In this document: positions 1 to 14,900 of the stretch, piece by piece
How positions within the stretch are numbered: the stretch's first letter is position 1
How the letters are laid out: each line of letters starts with the position of its first letter
Source: Anopheles merus
Taxonomy: Eukaryota > Arthropoda > Insecta > Diptera > Culicidae
Assembly (NCBI RefSeq): GCF_017562075.2
Contig: NC_054084.1
Span: forward strand, 12,076,745-12,140,744
Length of the DNA: 64,000 bases
Reading direction: 5' to 3'
Made by a program: the position numbers and the translations under genes
Notes under the pieces: generated by a model
Databases searched by the model: none
The model's input: the letters and a program-made list of their open reading frames with translations, nothing else
What the model was told of the DNA's origin: nothing

Positions 1-1635
1 GCACTTCGCATTCATGTGTATCCATCCTTGTATGCTTTTATTCGTTTGATACCTCTTGCAATGTTTTTTTTTTGTGCCGTGCTTTCATATCAGCAAGCAA
101 GCAGTAGCAGGAAACGAAGAAACATGAAACACGTCACACATCAGCTTCGGGTGTGGGAAGTCCATCGATTCGTTATAGATAATTGCTGAAACGGCCGACC
201 CACTACACCGGTAAGACACGGTTCTTGCTCCGCTGAACCGTAGAAACACTCCCGGCTAATTCCCGGCTGCTCTCTCCCTGTCTCCCACTCTATCACTCTA
301 GCCATCATACACAGTCTGCAATCCTGGTGAAATGAGGTAGTCGTTGCGGACGAGTAGTCTCTGTATTGATGTTTCTTTTTTGCTATTTTTTTTTGTAGGT
401 TCTTCCTCGTGTGATTTACTTCTCGATTCTCTCCTTGTGCCGATTATTGTTACCGCTTACGCTGGTGGCAATCCGCCATTCCACCCCGCCATTTCCTGCA
501 CCACACAATGTTCGAGCGTGCTGTATCGCTATTTATGTGAACATAAATATCCCCACGCCATCGCACTGCACACAACGGGGGAAGAGGGCACGATGGCCGC
601 CGGCGTGCAATGAATGTGAGCGACCAGAATGAATGTGTTATTTTTCCACACCGTTAAAAGGCACGGCGCACCATACATCATGGTATGGTTGAGTGCAGCT
701 TTTACCCCCCCCCCCTTTTCCCTTCCCCCTTCTTTGAGCAGAACGAGTGTAGCAAATCATGTTCACTGCGTGAGGAAAACGATTTTCATTTAGCACTGGT
801 AGGTCTATAGGACTTTGTCTTTTTTTTTTCATTCGCTTTGATATTGCAATGAATATACAGTTTTTGTATGTCAGTTCAACTATGGCGGGTTTTTTTTTCC
901 TTCGTGCAAACAGAGAGTTTATTTAATTTGCAAAAAAACAGCTTGTTGTTAGTTTACAAAACGCGGAATATGTAAACACGATGTGTATCATGAATAATGT
1001 GAATTATGATTAAATAGTATTTTACGCTTGTCTGTTTTGGACAATTAAACAAAAGATACGAAACGTTATCACAACAGGTTGCAATTCTTTTTTTGTTTCA
1101 TAAAATCAATGCGTTGGTTGGACAACTATGCAGTATTTCAATGTTTAATTTAAGTGTAGAATGAGTTGACGGTTAGAAAGTTTTTAGTTTAACAGTTCCC
1201 CTATGGTATTTTTTTAATTTTATTACATTTTTTTGTACAAACTGAATGAGTGTTGAGAGCGTCAGCATACAGGGTTTCGAATCTTCTAATTGAATAGTTC
1301 AATTACTTATGGGAATATTGTAAATTGATAGTGGAATATTCCAAGCATACTGCGGAGGTTTGCAATCATATAATGGAGTGTTGCAGCCGGCTAGGAGATC
1401 TTTTTTCTTGTTTGGAGCTGTCATTAGACTGTGAGTGCCGCATATAAACATTTTGAATAAATTTAATTAATTTTACTGTTTTATCACGTTCAATTGTGAC
1501 TTCACAGTAGACTTCTTTTAGTTTATCATGTATGCAGATGGATGCCACACGAAAACAATTCAAAATGATGTCTTTTAGAAAACAGCATCGATATCACTTC
1601 GAAGCTGCCTACACCGGCTGCCAAAGTCTAATCGC
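1..1635. other. non-coding flank, no gene seen
   Basis: Mixed-composition sequence, becoming AT-rich after about 850. The reading frames are short, overlap one another and show no family resemblance, codon bias or splice structure. Homopolymer runs (C run near 705, T runs near 370, 820 and 890) are the only landmarks. I see no gene or RNA here. Confidence 0.6.
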
Positions 1636-1831
1636 AGCTTTACAGTATAATTTGCAAAATTCCCCCATTCGGTTGCAACACTTCATTGAATGATTGCAAA
1701 TTTCCACAGTGTGCTTGCAACATTGCAGTACCGATTTGCAACATTCCACTACCGATTTGCAACATTCCACTACCGATTTGCAACATTCTACTACCGATTT
1801 GCAACATTCCACTACCGATTTGCAACATTCA
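1636..1831. repeat. 21-bp minisatellite, five good units
   Basis: Five nearly identical 21-bp units occupy 1720-1824, each carrying the core CTACCGATTTGCAACATTC; differences are single bases. To the left, 1657-1719 holds at least three decayed units recognisable by TTGCA at 21-bp spacing. Because 21 is a multiple of three, the array stays open in several frames and gives 7-residue periodic peptides on both strands. That is a by-product of the period and not evidence for a gene. Confidence 0.9.
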
Positions 1832-4800
1832 CCTAAGTGAATGGAGTGAAACTTACATGATTCGAAACCATGTAATCATGGTAATTAAATCACCGTGATA
1901 AAAAATTACGTTTAAAAATAATTAGGAATTCTGCTAGAAGTGCAATAGATAATAGCCTGGTTAATAGTTTTTTTCTAAAATAGGTCAGGTCATTGATATT
2001 CGATCGGATGTTTAAATTCATACTGACTTGGCAAAATTTTCTCCGAATCATATGACGCGCCAAATGAGAATATAAAATGAAGTTCATAGTACCAATTTGC
2101 GTGTATCAGCGAACACTTTCACAAACACAACCTTACTAGTCATAATTGTGGAATGACATCTCCTTTGATGGCTATAACTTAATGGAAAACTTCAAACGAA
2201 CCTGATTAGTAGACTATTTGTGATGTAAGAGTAGAATAAAGCCCGGATGGTCCAATTGGAGCTTGTTCAATAGGTAGTCAATCACTACAACTTCGACCAG
2301 GGACCACATAGTCTTCGCATTCTGTAATGTAGACTAAAAGAAAAAAAACATATTAAATATATGGAACTCGGTATTAATCATCAGACTTGATAAAAAAAAA
2401 CCTAACGCAAGGAACAACACAAAAATGACATGAAAGCTTTGTTTGTTTATGTCAGAGCAATAAGCACGGAGAAAATGCACAAACAAATTCTCTATGCTTC
2501 ATGGGAATTAAATGGTCCCATCGTTTGATCATAAATAACACATCCCATAGCATTTGCAATAATCACATACATGTTGCATCGCCCCATTCAATATTGATTC
2601 GACAAACACGAACACTCCCCACTGACAGTGTTTACCTAGCAGATAATTACCCAGCTCAATTTGATTCCGATTGCCGATAAGCTGCCTGCCAGTTCCGACG
2701 AATGATTGATGGCATGCAAAAAGCTAACAAGCCACCATTAATTAAAAACATAAACAGACTTGTGCAGTTCAGCAACCAGCTCCGTCGCATCAAGATCATT
2801 CGTCATTTCAAACGCCGCACAAAAGGCAAGTGCACCCGTCAAGTGCACTAAACATTATTGAAAACGGGACTCCATGAGATGTACTTGAGATATAAGCTTA
2901 CCACCACCCACAGCATTTGTGGCTTTGGATTGCAGCAGTGCGAGCTAGTTGCGCTGCACACCGACAAAAACCCTCATTTCATCAATGGAAATGGACCCGA
3001 CCATTGACCATCATTCATCATTCATTTTACAAAACCAACGCTGCCGGTATCGTTTACTCTGCTGAAGTGATTAAGGCAAGACGTTCGAACGATCTCGTTT
3101 ATTTTACTTACATAATACATGTACCACCGGTGGAAGCATTGGAGAAGCAGAGTTGCTGGGGAAAACTTTTTGAGAATCGCTACTTTCATGCAGCATATAT
3201 ACAAACACACAACCACACACAGAAACACAACACAGTTCGATGCCTGTAAGCAATGTGCTGCTTTTTCAATGGAAACCCCCTCCTCTTTCCGTGTGTGTGT
3301 CGGCAGCTTCCAAGACATGTTTGGAGCAGCTTTACCGGTATCGAGTAAATGAGCAGCAAGTAAGAAGCTGGGTAGGCACATTGCTCTTAAACACCGAACC
3401 GAACAAAGATCGGTTGGCAGAGATACATTCCCCATCGGTTGACCATAACACTCACACACACACATCCAACAGACACGGGACAAATTGGGCAGCCCCCCCG
3501 ACTGCACGCCAACTTCTAGATAGACATCTTCAAAGCCGGGAACTTTGCGGTGAAACAAATTCTCCAGAAAACGTTCACGCCCCGGTTGGCGGCCTGTGCG
3601 CCAAAGTTTTTGCCCCAAACTCAACAAATTGTTGAGTCCCCAGCACCAAGGGATACTTTATTGTACGGTTAGTTACACCTACTGGTGGAGGTTTTGGGGC
3701 GGGATGGAAACGATGGAGACGGTTTTCATGTAAAAATGTGTTCCTTTCGATCGATCCTACCGAAAGCACCACTTATCACTGAACTGCACACACACACACA
3801 GACATACAGACACATATACAGGACGCACGCGTATGCTCTGCTCACTTCCTCCCTTCCTCAAAACAAACCTGCCTTGCGGTGTCGTTAGGGTAATGTCACC
3901 GAATGTGAAAGTTGGCAACAATTTCACTTCCTTCCTGTTGCGATAGGTGGAGCTCCGAGCTCCGCTTCTCTGTACACGCACACACACACACACATAGCGG
4001 CAGGGTTTGAAACGGTATCTAAGCTTTCTATACCCCATTCTTCCCCATTGCTTGCTGGAATGCCTTTGCTAATGCGTTCCTTATGTTAAGCAGCAACTAG
4101 CAGAACCTTCTCCTTTTTTTTCTCAGAGCAACTAAACTGCTAAGCAAAACCCGGGCTGGGTCAAAAGTTTGTCAAAAAGGTCGCATCAGCGGCACGGGGC
4201 GAAAGCCTATCTCGTCTGTTTACACCACCGGCAACACACCCGGGTACCAGAAGGGCTTCTGCGACGATGGGTATGGGGAATTTTCCCAGAACTTTAATTG
4301 CGACTGCTCCGGTTACGACGACAATGAGGCCCATTCCTTTGGCGTGATATTGGCACACGAGCGTTGTGCTGGGCGCGCGAGATTGCATCAAATTGCTTTT
4401 GTGCTGTCATTTTCCGGGGAAAAAATGCGTACAAAAGCACGCCGGTGGATTAGCACGCGCGGCATATATCCTTTGCACAATTTCTAGTTTCATGCCAGCG
4501 CGGCGCACGAACCATTTCCCCGGAAACGTTTTCTCCGCCTTTGGAGCTCAAAGACACTGCGCCTCTGCGGAAAAGCATCAACTGCGCAGATAGATCCGCT
4601 AAACAAGCACAACAAATATACACTCTCTCTCTCTCTCGCCGTGTAAAACAACTCCCCGCTCCCGTACCAGTGCAAAGTGCTGGTGCCGCGCAACACTCCC
4701 AGCTGCCGCCTGTTTCCAATAAGGCGACAAAACTGCTCTTACCAGCGCAAGCAATAAATCCACAAGTAGCTAGAAGGATATCCTTTACTACATACACTTC

Positions 4801-7800
4801 ACCATTCCTCACCCGGCACCCCTCCCCCCACCACCACTCCGCTTCAGGTGCTCGTCGTACCGAGTCCGTCAACAAACACGGATCAACCAAAGTGTTCCTA
4901 AACGGAATTTTGTTCCCGGATCCTTTTATGCACCGCACGGGACGAACCACATCACTTCCCCCTTTCTCTCTTTCTCTCTCTCCTCTAACTTACACATTTT
5001 TCCCTTTTTGCGGGAGTCTCGATAATCGTGTTATGTCGTCGTTGTCGAGGTCGTCTTTTGGTTGGTTTAGCTGCAAGGGGTAGCTTTCCAGTTCGTTTTA
5101 TCTCCCTTTCATTCCATCCCCCCCCCCACTTCTCTGCTTTATGGCAGCCATCAGGAACCAATCAACCTATCGTACTCACCTACACACGCACAATAGAGAG
5201 CACACCACAAGGCCTTCCCCTCTGTGTGTAAACGAGTGTCTGATATTCTTTGGTGGCAAATCACCTGTCAATGCATGAGACCAGCGACCGGTAAAAGCTC
5301 CCGTCGTTGCGCCACCCGTTATCACCTTCACGAACAAGGTCGAGCAAAAAAAAAACCCCGAACAGTGTGTAGGTGTGTGGAAGTGGCTCCAGTCTCCCCC
5401 GGTTCGTGCCCTCGTTGGTTGATGATGTTCGACATAAAGGTTTTTCGGTTGCGGACGCTTTGTTGTGCTGTACAGAGCGTGTTGTGCGTTGGGGTTGAAG
5501 CGAAAAAAAACAACCCATTCCTCCCACACACACACACACATGCGGGGTCGTGTAACAATGGCGAACCTTTAGGAGTGTATTCACTAACTTTTCCAGGGCT
5601 TCTTTCAAGGGAATAACCTGAAAGCAAGCCGCACGTGCCCGCATATACGGAAGACCTTTCGCTTACGCCTGGTTTAGCTTCAGCGACAAAAGACGAACAT
5701 TGACAACCAGCGACAGATAGCGAAACAGGGGAGAGCGGCAGAGAGAGAGAGAGAGCGGGCGCTGCAGTACGGGCTTACACGGGAAAACGTCTGCTGCTGA
5801 AGATCAAATCTCCAATATACTCCTTTTTTTTTGGGTTGTTCGCTTCACTTCCAGAATAGGATGAAATTGATGCGAACGAGGCAAAAACCCGTGCCGCTGC
5901 CAACACACAAAAGAGATGGAAATAAATTCACTCCAGCACAGAGCGGACGGGTGCGGCTGAAGCTGTGTGCGTTTGTCGTTCGACGAGCGCTTTGTCAAAC
6001 TGTCACTCATACGTATTTCCGGGCCCTTGGCCCCCACACCGAGCGATCACCTTCCCCTCGGACTGCCGCACGTGCAATTCTAATATTCGAGCACAGCGCG
6101 CGTGTAAAAGAGCAACACAGCACAACAGCGGGAAGTATAAATGTATTCTTATATTATCAATCCTAACAACCCCCTTCCCTCCTCCTAAAGGGGGGGGGGG
6201 AGACGAAAACAATTGCGCTCACAAACGCACAAACAAACAGACACAAAACGGACCGCCACCATTGTGAGCCGGAAGTTTGAGTTTGATCACATTTCAACTT
6301 CACCGCACCTCTGATGCTGCGGGTTATGCTGGCGGAATGTTTTGTGCGGATCAATGCTCCGGTCATCGCCTTCTTTGTGAGCTTCTTTTTTTTTTTTGAG
6401 TGTATTGGCGCGTGCTCAGAGTTTGGGTGCTGTCCGTCAGTTTTATATTGTACAGCCCCGGGGGGAAAATTCCAAAACAATCGCTCGTTTGAATAGACAA
6501 TCTAGAAATGCGTCGCTTCTTTTCGTCTTCTCCTTCATCATCATCATCATCATCACCACCAGCACAGTGGGGCGAGTCAACAATAGCGAAAAGTTTTCGT
6601 ACTCCGCACAGCCCCCAAATAGATTATTTTATGGGCAGTAAAATAAAGCGGCAAATTGGTACCGGACCCTACTGTTGCGCTGCAGAATGGACATGGGTTT
6701 ATCGCATTTCTTGGCCCCCAAAATAACAACAGTTTGAGCGGTTTGTATTTACCTTTACCTTGCGAGGGTTCACAAATACACTTCCGAATGCGGTCAAATG
6801 TGTATCCAAAAAGGAAGACAAAACATGAGTGAACCTAAACAACTTGATCTCTGTTACACCTCGCACTGGGCGCCTCCATCATCAAATGGAAGTAAAGTAC
6901 CAGGCGTCTCCACCATACGAACGCTCGTGGTGGGCGTCAAGCGGCGGGAATAGGCAGCTAAGGTAAACCGCCAACGGTCGTAAAACAGCCCAGCAGTATC
7001 GGCCGTGCCCTTACATTGCGAGGATAAAACGCACATGATTGATTAATTTGTAGTTTCGTTGCAAGGGACATAAACCGTCGTTGATAAAAGGGGACGTAAA
7101 ATAAATAGAAATCGGTCGTCTGTAGATGTAAAGGAAAAGGGGGACAGTTGTCCCTCGGCTCACGTGCACCGCATCGTCAACGGGCGCAGTAGGTGTGAAG
7201 GAAAAACAATAACACACCTTTTTTTTGCTGCGGTTGAATCACCCACAAAGGAGACGAAAAAAAAATCATCCAACATCAAGCCGATTGTATTTTCTACCAT
7301 TCTTTCCTTTTTCCTCCTTTCTCTTGCATTTAATTTCACATCCCCCGGCAGCACACCTTAAACGGTTTTATCGCACCACTGGCAGCCGGGTCTAGGGGCT
7401 GTAATTCTTTATTTCACTTGCCTGTAGGACGTATGGTTGTAACGCACGCTGAATAAATGAACTGCCCCCTGCACCCCCCCCTTACACTGGCTACTACTAC
7501 ACGCTTCCCGTGCGCGATCCCGTTTGCTGTGCGTGGCAAGAAATGGAAAACGAGCAAATCGTCCTCCCTTTGGTAGGATACAACGCCCACCAACGACCGG
7601 ATGGACCGAACCGGAAGCTGTGCTAGCTGAAATAACCGTCGATTGTGTTTGTTCTTCTTTTTTTATGCAGTGACATCGGCACACGAAACGCTGGATATGC
7701 TAGATGACACAAACACACACACAGAAATCGTTTTTGTTGCACAGATCGACCAACGGACGGTGTCGAGTGGTACCGTAACAACGTGTTAACAGAGTGTGCG

Positions 7801-10800
7801 ATGTGCAGCAAGCTATTTGACAGAGGGATTTGAAAATACATGGCGAATGGATGGAATGGGGCACAGGAAAAGACCCAACCCGAGACGACGCACAGTAGGT
7901 ACTTGGTGTGATAAAAAGTTATAAAGGCAGTAAGCAAAAACAGTTATTTTATATTATATTGATTTAATCAATGAGCTATTGCTTATAAATCAGAACAAAA
8001 CTGACCTTAAGTTTATATGTACTTGTCTTATTTCTACAGAAGTGCATTTCTTTAACATTAAACGACTAAAGGAAAAAAGTCTTTGTCATAATCTACACAA
8101 AAGATAGAAAATGGAACACCCATATCATACAAAATAAATTATAGTTTATTTTGCGTATTAAATTATGTTCAAACTCTATAATTTATTCTTCCTAATGGTT
8201 TAGCTAAAACCTTACAATCATGATAGTAGAAAATAGTCTACAGCCCCATATTTTAACAACAAAACAGTCGTTTTTAGCAGCTATAGACACTTTAAGGTCA
8301 CGATTACAGTATGCACAAACCATAAGTATCAGGCACCTCCATCATATAATGAAGATGAGTGAAATGATAAATATTTTGTTGTTTTTTTGTTTTAATTTAT
8401 AACATATCTAATTTGAAATGATCACCACTGATACAGTTTTGTGAGTGAATGTATTGTGTCTATAAAATCTTTTTTTCCTTTCCGTTTTTAGAATTCATTC
8501 TAGTATTGCAAATTCATGTCACGCGCCTAAACATGCCTAAATATGCGCTAAATAATTGTAAAAAACCGCTTAAAAACGTACATTTTCCATTGCTTTACTT
8601 TACTGCATGTCTATGCAACGTTAGAGATATACATTTTAAGGACCACTAACTTATTTTAAAATGATTTGTTTGGTAACAAATAAAAAAAAATCAAACACTA
8701 CCAATTATTTCCGATTTTTCGAATGCCAAATTCCCACCGTTCAATCGCTTCCCCTGCAACCCACACAGTGATGGTTTGTTTAGGTTGATTTTTTTTTTTT
8801 TTGGTCTACTTGTGGCACACAAAATGAAAACAGTCCATCGGCAGCAAAACCTGAAAGTACTGGTACCACCAGTGACCGGTAAAGTCGTCACGTTGGCCAA
8901 ATTGCATCGAACCGAAACGCCGGACGCAACCGTCGACCATGGTGACGGTTGCTGGCACTGTACCGTATCGTACCGCACCGTGGACGGACCCCGGTGGCCA
9001 TACCGAAAACGCAAAACACCAGCTTACGCTGGTAGCGTTTGCTAAAAAGCGCCTCGCTGAACAGGACCAGGGCTAGAAGTCAAGTTGAGCGATACCCGGC
9101 AGCAGCAACTCGCTTTGAAGCTTGAAATTAGGTTTCGAGTAGCAGTGTGCGTGTGGGTATGTATGTGTTATTTTTTCCTCCCCCCATTTGTTTGGTTGCA
9201 AGATCCACAAGGCAAAAGGAGGCTCCAGGACACACACACACACATCACGGTTTCGGCAAACGGTTTTTGGAGTGCTTGGACAATATCAGCTTCCGTCCGT
9301 TTTGCGTACATTTCGCCGGAAAGCAATTAATACTCGTGCGTGAAATGAGTATCCGAGCCGGGATCGGCGGTGGATGGAGCGAGAGAGCAGCAGGCCTGCT
9401 GACACCCTTAGGACACGTGTTTGTGTATCCGGTGTTGCCGTACCCGTGTGGCAAAGGAGAAGCCGCAGTACAGTCAAGCATTCGTGGGGAAACATCATTT
9501 GATTTGTCCGACGGTTGCGTTCGTTGCTACAATGTTCAAACTGCGCTGGCTAAACATTCGTATGTAGCTCTCAATGTGGAGCAACATTACAAACTCAAAC
9601 GCGTAAAAGGAAAAGCCCTCTAGGTACATAACCCGCGTAATGATTGAAATAAATGTATGAATTCAGGACGACCGTAACCGTCCGGTCCGGTCGTCAATTT
9701 AAAGCCGGCGAAAATTTGCACCGTACTACTTTCGGTTGCTCTGCTCGGTGAGGTAAAATGGAAAATTACAGCTACCCGTGGCCCGCTGTTCCTTCACCAC
9801 GCCCCCACGCTTTTGTGCCAACAGGCCAAAAAGCTCGAGGCAGTTATCCCACCTACACTCAGGCAAACGAAAATTCGCCACTCGACATGCAAACTGTCCA
9901 ATTAAATGTTCCCACGGTCGTTTCCCCGGCACCGGCTGCCTTTTTCTCACCTTCTCACCAGCGCAGAAAGGGAAGGGACGCGGGGGCACGAAAAAGGCCG
10001 AAAAGCCGAAAGGGCCGTTCCTTTGGTAATGAAACGAAATTGCGTTACGGTACGGTCAATTCAATTATCAAATCCATTCAGCGAATTATATATATATATG
10101 TTTCCTGCTTTCTGGCACCCGGCCCTTCGCACCCGGGCGTGCCCGTTGATGGGCGACACTCAACACAATGGAACGGTCCTGTCCCTCTCCCACCGAGCCC
10201 TTTCGCGGCAACAATGAGACCTGTTGCGGGAGAAAGTGAAATAAAAAAAAAAGCGACAGCCAACCGAGAATATTATAAGCTCCGAGAGGAGGAAATTCAT
10301 TAAATTTTCCACTTACACTCCCCGGGTGTGAGCGAAGGATTCTTGCCGGCTCAAAACTGACCATTCCTTTTTTCCCCACTCCATCCCCTCTCTCTCTTTG
10401 TCTCATTCGCTTTGCCAGTTTTTTCACTTCCTCTGTCTGTTTGCGCATGGAAATGAATGTACTCATCGAAGCGTTCACAGTCGACGATATTATAGCTCAT
10501 TTTCGACCAAGAGCCGTCCTCCCGGATGACGACCACCACGGGTTCACCGAACCGTAACCCAGCGCCCAGCTCTTCGCACCGCAACAACACACCGCAGTTG
10601 ACCCGCTTCCGGCTCGCTGCATCCAGCCCGGAAGCCGTACGCAAAAACGAGCCCGTGCATCATGCGCCGGGAGGGCACGCGACATCCGTACACGTGCGTT
10701 CATTACTAGCGCAACGGAGCGCATCTCGGGACGGCGGTGATTAAAGATCATTCATTATAATCATGTGGCGGCTCTGCATCTCGCGACGGGATGCTTCGGA

Positions 10801-11178
10801 TGGGATACACACACACACAACGCCAGCGAGCGCATTGGTTTGGCCGCGACCGGTCGGCGGAGGTTAATGGTTTGCTAACGAGCGGAAATTAACACTTCCT
10901 GTCCGGCGGTTTGGCCCGGCCTGTCCACTGGGACCACGCGCACACAAACGCAGCCGGAAGCGCCGTATTTCCTCAATCAACCAATCCGTCCGTGGAAAGG
11001 CCAGTATTTACGCATCGGTTGATGCCGGGACCTTGGGGTAACGGGTGTTCCGTGCCAAAATTTGAATAACGCGTTCTTGCAGTAAATTAGTATAGTTCGC
11101 GTTCATGCTCACTGGTTGTGAAGACTTGCCTTGTTAGCTCTTTAAAGTTTAGATTTAAAATCAATCAATCCCGGTGCT
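1832..11178. other. gene-free stretch: AT-rich, GC-rich, AT-rich, GC-rich blocks
   Basis: 1.83-2.6 kb is AT-rich. 2.6-7.9 kb is GC-richer and apparently unique, with short CA tracts (3790, 3980, 5525), CT tracts (4625, 4970), a GA tract at 5742-5757 and a CAT tract at 6535-6555. 7.93-8.7 kb is AT-rich, and 8.7-11.1 kb GC-richer again with a TA tract near 10,088. Long frames occur only where low-complexity DNA suppresses stops. No convincing exon, RNA gene or transposon end was recognised. Confidence 0.55.
6535..6555. repeat. (TCA)7 microsatellite
   Basis: Seven uninterrupted TCA triplets. It reads as a serine run in one frame, but no supported gene surrounds it. Confidence 0.95.
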
Positions 11179-11217
11179 AGCGGTGTTATAAGCCGAAGAA
11201 AATCAGCTTACACCGCT
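11179..11217. other. short perfect-stem hairpin
   Basis: AGCGGTGTTATAAGC (11,179-11,193) can pair with GCTTACACCGCT (11,206-11,217): twelve base pairs with a 2-nt bulge and a 12-nt loop. It lies at a switch from GC-rich to AT-rich sequence. The stem is shorter than a usual animal pre-miRNA stem, so an RNA gene is not claimed. Confidence 0.5.
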
Positions 11218-11868
11218 GAGTATTGGATTTAAGTTATGACGAGTGGTACGCTTGACAAGCGGACGGATTTGCGCTTCAATTACTCTATTTAAGGATGCAG
11301 GCAAGCATTTAGAACATTGAGATATTGTCTTCTTTTATTGTCAAGCGGATGTAAAATTAAGATTTGAGTTATGGTGGTGTGCAAATATTTTTACTTTATT
11401 GTTATTAAATAAACAATGTTATTAGATAAATAAACAAAAAAGTATATAACAATACAATGAAAAAAAGATTCATGCGTTTACATGCAAAACACACAATGCA
11501 GGAACGTACCGTTATAATTGAAATTACGGGCAGCTTCAAACTTGGGACATTCATTATGTTTTTATTGAAATTACAATACTTCAAATCAAATACTTCAAAA
11601 TACTTCAAAAACAGTTTTACTTCAAATCAACTACATTGTAATTTCTACGATAATTTCTATTAATTATACACCGATGCATTGAAATGAATCAGAATCGAAG
11701 GTAGAAGTTGTTATCAACGTGAAAACAACAGTGCTTTATCATACCGTATCCTGATTTTCACAAAAACATATATTGATTTTTGTCTGGAATTCGAGAATTT
11801 TTTATCTTGTTTTAGTTTCGGATAGTCGGAGAAAATAATGATAAATTGCAAAAAAAATTGCAAAAAAA

Positions 11869-11912
<44 letters not shown>

Positions 11913-14900
11913 TTGAAGATTATTAACGAAATTTTGAGGTTATCCAAAATTTGAATCAAAGCGTCCGTAATTTGAAGCATGAGCTCGAAACTGTGCGGAA
12001 TATGAATCGAAATATCGTTGCAATATAATGCATATTTCCTCATTGTTCCGAGTAATATAAATCTTTATATATTTGCTTCAGTGAAGTGAGTTCTGCAGAG
12101 GTATTCAAATTAAATTTGAATTAGTAGGAAAATATTACATGCCAAAACTATCTCAAGTGTCCGTAATTCGAAGCAATACGGTACAGATTACAAGCTCAAC
12201 AATCAGTTACTGACAGTGATAAAAAAAAACTAATCTAAAACAGACAAAACATGACTGCAAATATAAAAAAAATCTTATTATTATTTTTTTTTGCTTTACT
12301 ATAGCCAAACAGTGTTTGAACTTCATATGACACATAAAGAAAAACAGAAACTTATTTCTTATGGCACAGCAAACTAGGCATAGTCTATTAGGAGGAAAAT
12401 TAAAAATTAAAAATTTAAAATTAATCTATTGAAATTGTTAGGACATTTTCTTGACTTATTCCTGCGTGAAGTGAATTTTATAGGATGGAAAGACTCTACG
12501 GCAGCCTTTTTAGATTTCAAGCACAATTAGAATCGAATAGGAATTTTCAATGTGCATAAAGTTCACTCCTGAGAATTAATGTGGAACGATGAACAATTGC
12601 AACAAGTCTTTGTCAAGAAGAATTTGTATTTTTTTAGACCTATAAGATTGTAAAATATTTTTAATGCTAACAAATTTGAATAATATTGCATGAATCATAA
12701 AAAATTAACGAAATACCCTGTACAGGCCCATAAAACAGGCAGCTGCAAATCACCGAGAACGAAATTAATAGAGTTTGAGCAAACTGATCAAACCGGGTAA
12801 ACAAACCAACCCAAAACAGCAAAAAAAAGAATAACATTTCCTGCGCCTCTGTGTCCTTCCTGAGAGGAGCCAAAAAAAACCAAACATCAAGCAAAACAAA
12901 ACGGCCCGCATGTTGTAACAATTATTTTTAATTGACAGCACGCGCGGCCGGCAACGCAAGAGGGAAAGCCGGAGGAGGCTTGACCCGGGTGTTCGGGTCA
13001 GTCATTAAATGAAATGCAAAGCAGGCCGGTCCAGTCCGGTCGGTCCAAGAATGAAGTCAACAACAAGGTTTCCCCATCGCGTGCACCACCCCCCCATCGG
13101 TATGGTAATCATCGGTAAAAAGGCTTCGGCTCAGCCTGCTTAAACAAACGCGCAAGTTTTGCTTGCAAGCGAGAAAGGGAAATAAAATAAAAGAAGAGGA
13201 AAAATTGGAATGAAGCGTCGGGCCAGGATGTGATTATTATTAATTTTTTCATCCACTCCAGCGCGCGTTTGAGGCTACTAACGGAGCACAGAGCCTTGCT
13301 GGATGGATGGTTTAATTGGAGTGAAAGCTTACGATGGGGAAATGGCTCTTCGTGTGCGTGCTTTTTCGCGTTCAGCAGAAAGCAAACAAGCCCACGCAAA
13401 GGCAGCTTGCCGAATCGTGTGGCTTTTCCCATGTAAAACGCACAAATCTACCCAATACCCGTCCTTGTGGGGGGAGCTAAAAGGGTTAACGTGTGAGCGA
13501 GCATTTGTGCCGTACCCCCGACAACAAATAATCGTAACCATTAAAACGTATACACAAACACATATAAACGGGAACATCATTTATCATTTGTAAATAAATG
13601 ACCATAAAAGCATTTCTGCCTGTGTGCGCCCGCCCCTGAGCCCAAGTAAAGGGGGGTTGGTGGGGTCGGCCACCCTGGCACACCTCTGCAAAGAAATGGC
13701 GAAAAATTGCATAAACTGCGAGCGAAATGCAATACTCGGCACTGGCAATATTCACCACCAGGCCAAATGCAAATGAATGCAAAGCAGGGGACTGGCGAAC
13801 GAAACGGGAAGGGGTTTGCGGAAAAATCGCTATCCAACAATTGGAAATACGCTGGTGGTGCGCAAAGAAAAGCGGTCTGCCTTTCTTCTCCGTATCGGGC
13901 GCGCATTGTACGTGATTATAATACAACGTGTACGATTCCTTTTTTCCCTTTTTCCCCCTTTTTGTGACCCCTCGTGGCTCTTGGTGACATTTTGTGTTAG
14001 TGACCAGCATTGTTTGACCGGGGTTTTCCGGGGCATTTTCCGTGGTAGCGGATGGGTTGAGGGGAAGTGTTCGACATAACGGTTAAATAAACGGTTCCGA
14101 TACACAGCGCATTCGTATTCGGAGGAAAACTTGAGCCACAAAAAGTGGATTAAATCGAAAAGAGAAAGAAGGCCATTATCCAGCGGGAAGGGCGTGCTGT
14201 TTGGTCCTTCCAGCGAAAGAGTCACAGAAGCTGCTGCTACAAAACACCGAGAACGCCGAATAAAAAGGGGGTAAGCATAAAACATAAAATCGTCCCCCCG
14301 TTTGCGCCCGCTCGAATCGATACCGTTTGGCCATTGGCCGGTTGGTTATTTAAGTTTTTCCCCCTTTCCATCCGTTGCTTGTTTTTCGCACAAGTTTTAC
14401 CCCGGCCACACACATAAAAAAAAAAAACATTGCTTCGATGCTCCTGAAGGAATGGAAATTGCTTATTATTTTTTAATACCGGGATAAGCCGCTTGTACAA
14501 ACGAAATTCAGGTTGTTCAGGCAAGCCAAACACACACATACAAACAGCTGACTTTGTTCAGTGCATCCCTCTCCTGTTCTAGCACGTTCCTGTTCTTGCG
14601 TTGTTTGAAATACGATTTGTTTCACTATTGGACTGTGTACCACCAACACCATTGCCCGACATCCAATTCAAGGCAAAGTAGCGTTATTGGATTTTTCCTC
14701 TATTGGATTTTGCTTGCCGTTTTAATGTGAAGAGACTGTTTTTTAACGTTTATTCCATCGGCAAAGGCAAAGGATGTTTTGTTTTAGTTTTTCTTGTTTA
14801 AATTTATTTTATTTTTTCCCCCATATCCCTCTCTGGACCATACTTTCTGCGCTGACATCTTATTTAATTTGTGAAAAAAATCAAACCGATAAGCCAGCTA

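Noticed and set aside
4541..5083. 180-codon plus-strand frame
   Set aside because: It opens at TTG, contains CT microsatellites that remove stops, and resembles no family.
9758..10303. 181-codon plus-strand frame with an ATG in good context
   Set aside because: It runs through a TA microsatellite and low-complexity stretches, overlaps other frames on both strands, shows no domain, and has no splice or polyadenylation context.
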